5,491 nucleotides of DNA from an uncultured Bacilli bacterium (lineage in GTDB: Bacteria > Bacillota_I > Bacilli_A > RF39 > UBA660): NCBI GenBank assembly GCA_947632295.1, contig CANROQ010000063.1, positions 1 to 5,491 on the forward strand. Reading direction: 5' to 3'. How positions within the stretch are numbered: position 1 is the first letter of the stretch; each line of letters opens with the position of its first letter. Positions 1-5,491 of the stretch are shown piece after piece. The notes under the pieces are model-generated. The model was not told the DNA's origin and searched no databases. It saw nothing but the letters and a program-made list of their open reading frames with translations. Both the position numbers and the translations under genes were made by a program.

Positions 1-254
1 CCACCTAGTTTTACTTTGTCATTGATACTGATATTTCCAGTAACTTTAAGTGTACTTTCTAAAGTTAAATTATCGATAAGTTCTACTAATTCTTTATTTT
101 CATCATTTTTTTCAATTGTAATTTGTGCTTTTCCAGTTGAATCACGCAAAATAACGAACTGAACATATTGTAAATTTCTAATTTTATCGACAAAGCCTTC
201 AATCGTTATGTTTTGATTTCCATATTCTTTTAAATTACATATATCTATTTTCAT
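1..254 (-). CDS. aspS: Aspartyl-tRNA synthetase, archaeal-type/probably non-discriminating, N-terminal part
   Basis: Partial: starts at ATG 254-252 and runs off the window after 84 codons. A strong ribosome binding site (AGAAGGAGA, 269-261) lies 6 nt before the ATG, and the gene begins 23 nt after the hisS stop, so the two are co-transcribed. The visible part is the OB-fold tRNA anticodon-binding domain of a class IIb synthetase: a strand pattern around ITIEGFVDKIRNLQ (residues 16-29), then FVILRDSTGKAQITIEK (33-49), then LESTLKVTG and NDKVKLGG near residues 65-84. The N-terminus lacks the THYCGEL-type start of bacterial AspRS, and the VKLGG ending resembles archaeal-type AspRS (AspS2). That form usually charges both tRNA-Asp and tRNA-Asn and works with the amidotransferase GatCAB. 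Class IIb relatives (AsnRS, LysRS) share this fold, and the catalytic domain is not visible. AspRS is favoured by sequence and by its place after hisS. Confidence 0.78.
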   Translation of the reverse strand, partial: MKIDICNLKEYGNQNITIEGFVDKIRNLQYVQFVILRDSTGKAQITIEKNDENKELVELIDNLTLESTLKVTGNISINDKVKLG

Positions 255-277
255 ATTAAATCTCCTTCTATTTAAAA

Positions 278-1555
278 TCAGTTTTCTGAGGCAATATTTT
301 GATCAAAAAACTCAATTAATTCTTCTTCTGAAATTTTGATTTCTTCTTTAGTTACATTATTTTTAATAGTTAAAATTTTATTATTCAATTCTTCTTCTCC
401 AATTATAATTATATATTTACAATTTAAACGATCAGCCTGCTTAAAGTTACTTTTTAAATTACGATTCATCGTATCTACATCGCAATTAAAACCATTCATA
501 CGCAATATATTAGTAATTTTTAAACTATAATTTTTTTGGTTTTCTTCCATTGGGATTACATAAATATCTAATGAATTATTGGATATTGGCAATTTATTTT
601 CATATTCTAATGCCGTCATTAAACGTTCGATACCAGTAGCAAAGCCAACTCCACAGGTACTAGGTCCACCAATTGTCTCAACAAGTGAGTCATATCTACC
701 ACCACCACATAAGACATTTTGGCTACCAAATCCTTCTACATTCGCTTCAACTTCAAAAACGGTATGTGTATAATAATCTAACCCACGAACTAAATTTTCG
801 TTGATTTCATAATCGATGTCCATAGCCGATAAATATTCTTTTACTTTAGCAAAATGTTTTTTGCTAACATCATTTAGACATTCGGAAATTTTTGGAGCAT
901 TTTTCATGATATCTAAATCTTTATCAATCTTGCAATCTAATATTCGTAAAGGATTTGTTTCGTAACGTTTTTGACAATCCTCACATAGACAATTTAAATA
1001 TGGCTTAAAATATTCGAGCAAAGTTTCACGGTATTTTTTACGTGATTCGATATCACCTAATGTATTAATATTAACTTTGATACCCTTTAGTCCTAATAAT
1101 TTATATAAATTAACTGGAATACTAATTACTTCCGCATCAGCGAGTGGATCACTAGTACCAAATACTTCAACTCCAAATTGACAAAATTCACGAAAACGTC
1201 CTGATTGTGGTCGTTCATAACGATACATTGTTCCGTAATACCAACATTTTATTGGTTGACTTGCTTCACCATACATTTTATTTTCAATAAAACTACGAAC
1301 AACGCCTGCTGTTCCTTCTGGTCTAAGAGTCATATTTCTGTCTCCTCGATCAATAAAATCATAGGTTTCTTTTGAGACGATATCAGTTGTTTCCCCTACT
1401 CCTCGGTGATACAATTCGCTACTTTCAAACATTGGAGTTCTAACATATTGATAATTATATTTTTCCATTAAAGTTTGAATTAAATCTCTTAAATATAATA
1501 AATTTTTTCCATAATTTCCATAAACATCATAAGTTCCTTTTGGTTTTTGTATCAT
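278..1555 (-). CDS. hisS: Histidyl-tRNA synthetase (complete)
   Basis: Attaches histidine to tRNA-His in the cytoplasm; class II synthetase, normally a homodimer. At 425 residues it has the usual bacterial length. Visible signatures are RPEGTA (78-83), motif 2 as YRYERPQSGRFREF (111-124), the histidine-specific loop VRGLDYYTHTVFE (256-268) with the family's catalytic arginine at R257, GGGRYD (284-289), and motif 3 as GVGFATGIERL (302-312). Residues about 328-415 form the C-terminal anticodon-binding domain. An insertion with cysteines C189, C191, C194 and C208 around NPLRILDCK resembles the Cys-bearing insertion seen in other Firmicutes HisRS and could bind a metal (inference). The start is ATG 1555-1553, 7 nt after AAGGAGGA. 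It is the first gene after a T-box leader and is followed by aspS. The stop is TGA, with an in-frame TAA one codon further on. Confidence 0.97.
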   Translation of the reverse strand: MIQKPKGTYDVYGNYGKNLLYLRDLIQTLMEKYNYQYVRTPMFESSELYHRGVGETTDIVSKETYDFIDRGDRNMTLRPEGTAGVVRSFIENKMYGEASQPIKCWYYGTMYRYERPQSGRFREFCQFGVEVFGTSDPLADAEVISIPVNLYKLLGLKGIKVNINTLGDIESRKKYRETLLEYFKPYLNCLCEDCQKRYETNPLRILDCKIDKDLDIMKNAPKISECLNDVSKKHFAKVKEYLSAMDIDYEINENLVRGLDYYTHTVFEVEANVEGFGSQNVLCGGGRYDSLVETIGGPSTCGVGFATGIERLMTALEYENKLPISNNSLDIYVIPMEENQKNYSLKITNILRMNGFNCDVDTMNRNLKSNFKQADRLNCKYIIIIGEEELNNKILTIKNNVTKEEIKISEEELIEFFDQNIASEN

Positions 1556-1562
1556 ATAATTT

Positions 1563-1570
1563 TCCTCCTT
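1563..1570 (-). promoter_or_regulatory. hisS ribosome binding site, target of T-box sequestration
   Basis: AAGGAGGA sits 7 nt before the hisS ATG and is a near-perfect Shine-Dalgarno, which fixes the start codon. It is also complementary to the 3' arm of the T-box antiterminator: TCGTCCTTA (1605-1597) against TAAGGAGGA (1571-1563) pairs at 8 of 9 positions, the exception being G1603 opposite G1565. When the antiterminator is not formed, this ribosome binding site could therefore be hidden. The complementarity is seen in the sequence; the regulatory meaning is inferred. Confidence 0.8.
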
Positions 1571-1578
1571 AAAAATAT

Positions 1579-1636
1579 AAAAAAATCCATAAAATATAAG
1601 GACGATATAAACCGCGGTACCACCTTATTTTATAGA
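1579..1636 (-). terminator. Weak A/U-rich helix with U7 tract inside the leader (doubtful terminator)
   Basis: TCTATAAAAT (1636-1627) can pair with ATTTTATGGA (1595-1586) over ten positions with one G-U pair, and seven T residues follow (1585-1579). Stacked with the AAGG/CCTT part of helix A1 this makes a long hairpin followed by a U tract. The helix is nearly all A-U and encloses the antiterminator instead of competing with it, so it is not the usual T-box terminator. It could be a weak transcription stop or just an extension that stabilises the antiterminator. Confidence 0.3.
1596..1628 (-). promoter_or_regulatory. T-box antiterminator/antisequestrator hairpin
   Basis: Helix A1 pairs ATAAGG (1628-1623) with CCTTAT (1601-1596). 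The 7-nt bulge is UGGUACC (1622-1616), which captures the CCA end of uncharged tRNA. Helix A2 pairs GCGGT (1615-1611) with ATCGT (1606-1602), including two G-U pairs. This is the standard T-box geometry. The 3' arm CCTTA is the element that alternatively pairs with the hisS ribosome binding site. Confidence 0.88.
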
Positions 1637-1688
1637 TTATCTATACACTTTAATCTTTAACGCAGATCTACGTTTACTATTCATTAGT

Positions 1689-1691
1689 GTC
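1689..1691 (-). promoter_or_regulatory. T-box specifier codon GAC (Asp)
   Basis: In the specifier loop the 3' strand reads GAA-A-GAC-A, then the closing helix CTAA. GAC occupies the canonical specifier place: after the GAA of the loop-E motif and one spacer base, and before a purine. Overlapping it, CAC (His, 1689-1687) is also present, but its middle and last bases would be A1688 and C1687, and C1687 pairs with G1762 in the closing helix. The T-box bulge base U1619 should face the tRNA discriminator base. U can pair with the G73 of tRNA-Asp by wobble but not with the C73 typical of bacterial tRNA-His, so Asp is favoured. Confidence 0.75.
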
Positions 1692-1786
1692 TTTCATAAT
1701 ATTAAATTTTAATGTTTTCACCAAACCACATTTTCTCTAAAAAACTAATATTATTACTCCTCTAAATCAATAATTAATATACTTAA

Positions 1787-1815
1787 AGTATACTAGCAAT
1801 TTAAAAATTCGTCAA
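1787..1815 (-). promoter_or_regulatory. Sigma-A-type promoter for the T-box/hisS-aspS transcript
   Basis: The -35 box is TTGACG (1815-1810) and the -10 box is TATACT (1792-1787), separated by exactly 17 nt. Both are close to the housekeeping consensus TTGACA/TATAAT. Transcription would begin about 1780, immediately before the first paired element of T-box stem I, which supports the assignment. The -35 box lies only 21 nt beyond the stop codon of the AI-2E gene. Confidence 0.85.
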
Positions 1816-1836
1816 TACTTTTAAAAAATTAAATTA

Positions 1837-2889
1837 TCATTTTAAGTTAACATGTTTTATTTTATATTTTAAAACAAATAAATCGGTTTTATAAAATTTA
1901 ATAATTGTCAAACATACGATAGTAATTGGCAATGCTGTAATCATTCCTAAAATTCCTCCTAAAATCCCACCGGCTAGACAAGAGAAAATAATAATTAAGG
2001 GATGTATTTTATTACTTTTTCCATAGACAATTGGATTTATAACATAACCATCAATAATCGATAAGATAAAAAAAGAAATTAACGTTTTTATGAATAAATT
2101 AGGCCCAATTGCAAAAGCAGTAATACCAGTTATAATATTTGTAATGATGCCACCAATATAGGGAATGATACCTAATATAGCAACTAAAATACCTAAAATA
2201 ATCGCATTTGGATGACCGATTATGGTATAAATGATACTATATTCGAAAAAGGAAATAATCATTATTTTAAAAAAAGCAAAAAAATATTTATGTAATTCAC
2301 TATCAATTTCTTTAATACAATCAAAATTACGATAATTATCTTTAAAAAATATTTTCTTAAAAAAAATTCTAATCTTATCCATATCATTTAAAAAATAAAT
2401 ACTTAAAGTCGAAATAACAATCGTTTGCATAACATAATTAATCGAATTATTAATTATCGTCATAGCACTATAAGATAAGTATTCTCCTAAATACATGATA
2501 ATTTCATAAAGATACTTTTCAAAATCTCCTAAATTAAGATGATATTTAAGTGATATTTGTTTTATAAAAGTAATTATATAATTTATAAGTGATACAATTT
2601 GGTCGAAAATAGTTGGAAAAAGTAAGATACTAGTTAATATAATAATACCTAAAATAGAGCCTATAATTAACAAAATACCGATAGCTTTAGGAATTTTTTT
2701 ACTCTTTAAATAATTTAAAATCGGATAAAAAATATACGCAATAAAAAAAGCAAAAATAAATGGTAAAATAATTTTATTAATTGTTCTAAATATTATTAAC
2801 CATAAATTTCTACTTTTATATATTAAATATATTATTACACAAATTAAAGTAATGTTTATTAAACGATAATTTAATTTATTCTTTAACAA
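1837..2889 (-). CDS. AI-2E family (YtvI/PerM-like) membrane transporter
   Basis: A 350-residue, very hydrophobic protein of the usual length for the AI-2E transporter family (formerly UPF0118). Apparent membrane segments lie near residues 11-24, 37-59, 68-92, 152-167, 203-222, 226-258, 266-284 and 295-330, with a charged soluble stretch in between (about 168-202). Family signatures are IIPYIGGII (241-249), INPIVYGKSNKIHPL (285-298) and the glycine-rich AGGILGGILGM (306-316) followed by ALP (319-321). The family is named for autoinducer-2 export, but members have other substrates, including proposed Na+/H+ exchange, so the substrate is unknown. The start is taken as TTG 2889-2887, with AGG 8 nt upstream in GAGAGTAGG. 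An in-frame TAG lies shortly upstream and no ATG or GTG start is nearby. It begins 28 nt after relA and is probably in the same operon. The stop is TGA followed directly by TAA. Confidence 0.9.
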   Translation of the reverse strand: MLKNKLNYRLINITLICVIIYLIYKSRNLWLIIFRTINKIILPFIFAFFIAYIFYPILNYLKSKKIPKAIGILLIIGSILGIIILTSILLFPTIFDQIVSLINYIITFIKQISLKYHLNLGDFEKYLYEIIMYLGEYLSYSAMTIINNSINYVMQTIVISTLSIYFLNDMDKIRIFFKKIFFKDNYRNFDCIKEIDSELHKYFFAFFKIMIISFFEYSIIYTIIGHPNAIILGILVAILGIIPYIGGIITNIITGITAFAIGPNLFIKTLISFFILSIIDGYVINPIVYGKSNKIHPLIIIFSCLAGGILGGILGMITALPITIVCLTIIKFYKTDLFVLKYKIKHVNLK

Positions 2890-2917
2890 AGATAATACCT
2901 ACTCTCTAATTTTTTAC

Positions 2918-5092
2918 TTATTTCATACTTCTTTCTACTTTAATAATATGCGGTATAGAATTAATTTCATTCATAAAATTATCTAATTTTAAAGTATCAG
3001 TAATAAGGATTTTAATTTCAAATAGAGAATAATCTTTAGCATTTAAAGAATTGATAGTTTGAATTTTAATGTCCATATTGGAAGCCTTAGTAATAATGCC
3101 TAACAAAATATCTTTATCACTATCAGCCGTTATTAAAATATTAGTTGAATATTTATTTTCAATATCAAAATTCCAATGAACATCGATAAGTCTTTCATTA
3201 AGTTCAAACACATTTGGACAATTAGCACGATGAATATTTATACCATAACCTCTAGTAATATAACCGACGATGTTATCACCAGGAATTGGCGTACAACATG
3301 ACGCAATATTAACTTTAATATCATCAATTCCTTCAACTATAATATCGTTTTTATTTATTTTATTTTTAATCGGTTGATTAGTTTGTGCCTTTTTTAATAT
3401 TACTTCTTGCTTAGTAGCAACATCGTTATAAATTACATTCATAACCTGTCCTACAGCAATTTTATTATTACCTAAAGAAATATGTAATTCATCGATATTT
3501 GGTACTTTAAATTCTAATAATAGTTTATCGATATTTTCTTGGCTATAAAAATCATTAGTGCTAATTTTTCTTTTACGAAGTTCTTTAGCAATAATTTCTT
3601 GACCTTTTTTCAAAAATTCATTTTTATCAATTTTATTATAAAACGCTCTAATTTTATTACGTGCTTGTGTCGTATAGACAATATTTAACCATTCACGACT
3701 TGGACCTAGCGAATTTTTATTGGTATTGATTTTAACAACATCATTACTTTTTAATTTGTAATCGATTGGGACAATATTACCATTTACTAAAGCACCAACC
3801 ATCTTATCACCTACATCGGAGTGAATACGATAAGCAAAATCAATTGGGGTCGAACCGTTTGGTAATTCGATAACATCTCCATTTGGCGTAAAAACATAAA
3901 TAGTATGATTAAATACTTCTTCTTTAACCGAATTGACAAATTCTTTATCGCTTTCTTCTTCATCACGTAATTCGATAATCGAACGAAAAAATTGTAATTT
4001 TTGTTCCATAGTATTTTGCATACTAGCAGAAACATTACTACCCTTTTCTTTATACGACCAATGAGCAGCAATACCTCTTTCGGCAATTTCATCCATCTCA
4101 TGCGTACGTATTTGAATTTCAAATAAATAGCCGTCTAAACCGATAACTGTTGTATGAATTGATTGATACATATTGGTTTTTGGCATTGCAATATAATCTT
4201 TAAAACGATTTGGAAGTGGATGATAAATCGAATGAATTAAACCAAGTGTTTGATAACATTCACTGACATTATCAACTAATATTCTTAAAGCAAGTAAATC
4301 ATAAATATCACTAAACTTTTTACCTTTATCTAATTTTTTGTATATACTATAAATACTTTTAGAACGTCCTTTAATTTCATATTTAATTCCTTGACTATCT
4401 AAAAGTTCCGATACTTTTTTAACCATATCGGCAACAATTGAATCTCTTTCAACTTTTGTTTGATTTAATTTTTCAACAATCGAGAAATAAATATCAGGTT
4501 TATAATATCTTAAAGATAAATCTTCAAGTTCACTTTTAATTTTAAAAATTCCAAGTCGATGCGCAATAGGTGTTAAAATATCTAACGTTTCCTTAGCTTT
4601 TTCTTTTTGTTTTGCTTCAGGATGAACCCAAAGAGTACGCATATTATGCAAGCGATCGGCTAATTTTATAATAATGACACGTACATCTTTGGCTAAACCA
4701 ACTAAAATTTTACGGTGATTAGCAATCATTACCTCAGTATCACCCAATAAATTTAAACGATTAATTTTAGTGACACCATCGACTAATGTAAATATCTCTT
4801 CACCAAATTTTTCCTTAAATTCTTCTTCCGATACATCACAATCTTCGATAACATCGTGCAATAAAGCTGCACAAAGTGTTTGATAATCAGCATTTATCTC
4901 TGTTAAAATATAAGCAACATTTAAAGGATGCTCAATATAATCTTCTCCTGTTAGGCGTTTTTGACCAAAATGCTTTAAGGCAGCATAGTTATACGCCTCT
5001 TTTATTTTATCTATTTCTTCTTGATTAGTTATATAATCACTAGTTGCACCAATAATATCATCGATTGTTAACGAAAAATTTTTTTTGGTCAT
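2918..5092 (-). CDS. relA: Bifunctional (p)ppGpp synthetase/hydrolase RelA (Rel/SpoT family)
   Basis: Makes (p)ppGpp from ATP and GDP/GTP and also hydrolyses it; it drives the stringent response and senses uncharged tRNA on stalled ribosomes. The 724-residue length is normal for Firmicutes Rel. The hydrolase (HD) domain is intact: H55, H79-D80 in LLHDVIED, E83/D84, and D146 in KLADRLHN. The synthetase domain has D265 in DIYDLLALR, RFKD at 296-299 (the RxKD form of bifunctional enzymes; monofunctional RelA has ExDD), YQSIHT (309-314) and E325 in FEIQIRT. The TGS domain spans about 396-455. The zinc-finger region has C599, C600, H621 and C625, and an ACT domain occupies about 648-724. No key residue is missing, so both activities are expected. 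The start is ATG 5092-5090, 6 nt after GAGAAGG. The upstream gene ends 27 nt before it and the AI-2E gene follows 28 nt after, suggesting one operon. Confidence 0.98.
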   Translation of the reverse strand: MTKKNFSLTIDDIIGATSDYITNQEEIDKIKEAYNYAALKHFGQKRLTGEDYIEHPLNVAYILTEINADYQTLCAALLHDVIEDCDVSEEEFKEKFGEEIFTLVDGVTKINRLNLLGDTEVMIANHRKILVGLAKDVRVIIIKLADRLHNMRTLWVHPEAKQKEKAKETLDILTPIAHRLGIFKIKSELEDLSLRYYKPDIYFSIVEKLNQTKVERDSIVADMVKKVSELLDSQGIKYEIKGRSKSIYSIYKKLDKGKKFSDIYDLLALRILVDNVSECYQTLGLIHSIYHPLPNRFKDYIAMPKTNMYQSIHTTVIGLDGYLFEIQIRTHEMDEIAERGIAAHWSYKEKGSNVSASMQNTMEQKLQFFRSIIELRDEEESDKEFVNSVKEEVFNHTIYVFTPNGDVIELPNGSTPIDFAYRIHSDVGDKMVGALVNGNIVPIDYKLKSNDVVKINTNKNSLGPSREWLNIVYTTQARNKIRAFYNKIDKNEFLKKGQEIIAKELRKRKISTNDFYSQENIDKLLLEFKVPNIDELHISLGNNKIAVGQVMNVIYNDVATKQEVILKKAQTNQPIKNKINKNDIIVEGIDDIKVNIASCCTPIPGDNIVGYITRGYGINIHRANCPNVFELNERLIDVHWNFDIENKYSTNILITADSDKDILLGIITKASNMDIKIQTINSLNAKDYSLFEIKILITDTLKLDNFMNEINSIPHIIKVERSMK

Positions 5093-5119
5093 ATTCTACC
5101 TTCTCACTAATATATTTAA

Positions 5120-5491
5120 TTATATTTTTAATTGTTTTTGCTTTTCTATATATTCATCCATATTATTAAATTCTAAAATATATGTAAAAAAAGCATTACT
5201 TTCATTAAATGAATTTATATCATTTAATTTATCATTAATTGTATTAATTAAATTTTGTTGTGTTTCTATATCATCTAAAATAAGTTTTCGATAAATATAT
5301 TCTATGTCAAATTTATAATTAACATTGCGTTCAATAATTGAACGCAATAAAGCACTTTCTAATTTTTTTAAATTAAGAATTTTTAATTCATTATATTTAT
5401 CAAAATCTTTTGAAATATTATTATTTTGTAAATATTCTTCATAAGAACTATACTCTAAAATATATTTTACGATTTCATTTTCACATGTTAA
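5120..5491 (-). CDS. Hypothetical protein, C-terminal part
   Basis: An open frame enters from the window edge and gives 123 codons before TAA at 5122-5120; the real start is outside. I do not recognise the family. The visible part is polar, rich in Asn, Glu, Ile, Lys and Leu, and looks all-helical, with no membrane segment or signal peptide and a single Cys near its visible start. It includes LESALLRSIIERN (residues 44-56 of the visible part) and ends in a charged, Lys-rich tail (EKQKQLKI). A TTG at 5347-5345 lies in the middle of the open frame with no ribosome binding site, so it is not a start. In many Firmicutes apt or recJ lies upstream of relA; I see no phosphoribosyltransferase or RecJ motif here. 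Its stop is 27 nt before relA, so it is probably co-transcribed with it. A 25-bp palindrome lies within it (5324-5348). Confidence 0.7.
   Translation of the reverse strand, partial: LTCENEIVKYILEYSSYEEYLQNNNISKDFDKYNELKILNLKKLESALLRSIIERNVNYKFDIEYIYRKLILDDIETQQNLINTINDKLNDINSFNESNAFFTYILEFNNMDEYIEKQKQLKI
5324..5348. repeat. Perfect 12-bp-arm inverted repeat inside the upstream gene
   Basis: ATTGCGTTCAAT (5324-5335) and ATTGAACGCAAT (5337-5348) are exact reverse complements around one central A (5336). The core GCGTTCAA is richer in G+C than its surroundings. No T run follows on either strand, so it is not a standard intrinsic terminator. It lies within the coding frame about 230 bp upstream of the relA start. 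As DNA it has the shape of a dimeric regulator's operator; as RNA it would form an 11-bp hairpin with a 3-nt loop. Its function is unknown. Confidence 0.6.

Larger units (their letters stand above)
1596..1780 (-). promoter_or_regulatory. T-box riboswitch leader of hisS-aspS
   Basis: The conserved T-box core AAGGTGGTACCGCGG (1626-1612) is unmistakable. The leader would begin near 1780, about 7 nt after the -10 box. Stem I can be traced: a basal helix ATTATT (1774-1769) with AATAGT (1681-1676), a kink-turn-like junction, TTAG (1765-1762) with CTAA (1687-1684), and a specifier loop with AGTA (1758-1755) opposite GAA (1695-1693). Above it is a 9-bp helix (1754-1746 with 1704-1696), then an AGAGA bulge and a hairpin AATGT/ACATT (1732-1728/1715-1711) whose loop holds GGTGA. 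Two further hairpins follow: 1674-1669 with 1664-1659, and AGATTA/TAATCT (1656-1651/1639-1634, probable stem III). The RNA binds uncharged tRNA by its anticodon and 3' end and switches on the synthetase genes when the tRNA is uncharged. Confidence 0.96.

Noticed and set aside
336..773. Plus-strand open frames of about 64 codons within hisS
   Set aside because: They lie antisense to a complete, well-conserved hisS, have no ribosome binding site, and are low-complexity hydrophobic products of A+T-rich antisense sequence.
1611..1618. Palindrome ACCGCGGT as an independent operator
   Set aside because: It is part of the conserved T-box core sequence.
1687..1689. CAC as the sole (His) specifier
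   Set aside because: It would break the C1687-G1762 pair that closes the specifier loop and would lack the usual purine after the codon. The T-box base U1619 also does not match C73 of typical tRNA-His.
3811..4122. Minus-strand open frame of 103 codons inside relA
   Set aside because: It is another reading frame of the intact relA coding region covering its synthetase and TGS part; it has no initiation signals of its own.
5085..5294. Plus-strand open frame of 69 codons opposite the unknown gene and the relA start
   Set aside because: It is antisense to the minus-strand frame that runs on to the window edge, and it is a Phe/Ile/Ser-rich low-complexity translation without a convincing start.
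5120..5347. A stand-alone 75-residue gene starting at TTG 5347
   Set aside because: The same frame stays open for another 48 codons to the window edge, and there is no Shine-Dalgarno before the TTG, so it is the end of a longer gene.
1..5491. Mycoplasma-type genetic code (TGA = Trp)
   Set aside because: The extreme A+T content suggested it, but all Trp codons seen are TGG and no TGA falls inside the conserved proteins.

Overview
All genes in this window lie on the minus strand, so transcription runs from high to low coordinates. The DNA is very A+T-rich (roughly 70-75% by eye). Every Trp codon I can see in the complete genes is TGG, and TGA and TAA both serve as stops, so the genetic code looks standard. 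A bifunctional Rel enzyme, strong AAGGAGG-type ribosome binding sites and a T-box leader point to a low-GC Gram-positive bacterium. A Bacilli/Erysipelotrichia/RF39-like relative of the Mollicutes fits best, but that placement is inference.

Layout in transcription order: (1) 5491-5120, the C-terminal 123 codons of an unrecognised polar, helical protein. (2) 5092-2918, a complete bifunctional (p)ppGpp synthetase/hydrolase (RelA/Rel). (3) 2889-1837, a complete AI-2E family (YtvI/PerM-like) membrane protein with a TTG start, 28 nt after relA. (4) 1815-1556, a sigma-A-type promoter and a T-box leader. (5) 1555-278, complete histidyl-tRNA synthetase (hisS). (6) 254-1, the N-terminal 84 codons of an aspartyl-tRNA synthetase that looks archaeal-type and probably non-discriminating (aspS), cut by the window edge. 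No stretch longer than 300 bases lacks a gene or leader.

The window has two modules that respond to amino-acid starvation. Rel makes and degrades (p)ppGpp in response to uncharged tRNA on the ribosome. The T-box leader reads uncharged tRNA directly and controls hisS-aspS. In the leader I can trace stem I with a specifier loop (AGTA opposite GAA), the specifier GAC (Asp), the UGGUACC bulge and the antiterminator. The order relA ... hisS-aspS matches the Bacillus neighbourhood, but dtd is absent and an AI-2E gene sits in between.

The observations most worth a second look are these. The leader seems to control translation: the 3' arm of the antiterminator can pair across the whole hisS Shine-Dalgarno, and there is no classical terminator. 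The specifier overlaps as GAC/CAC (Asp/His), but structure and the T-box base favour Asp. AspRS seems to have been replaced in place by an archaeal-type enzyme. A 25-bp near-perfect palindrome lies inside the unknown upstream gene. I do not see a wholly new system; the unusual T-box/aspS unit is the best candidate for novelty.
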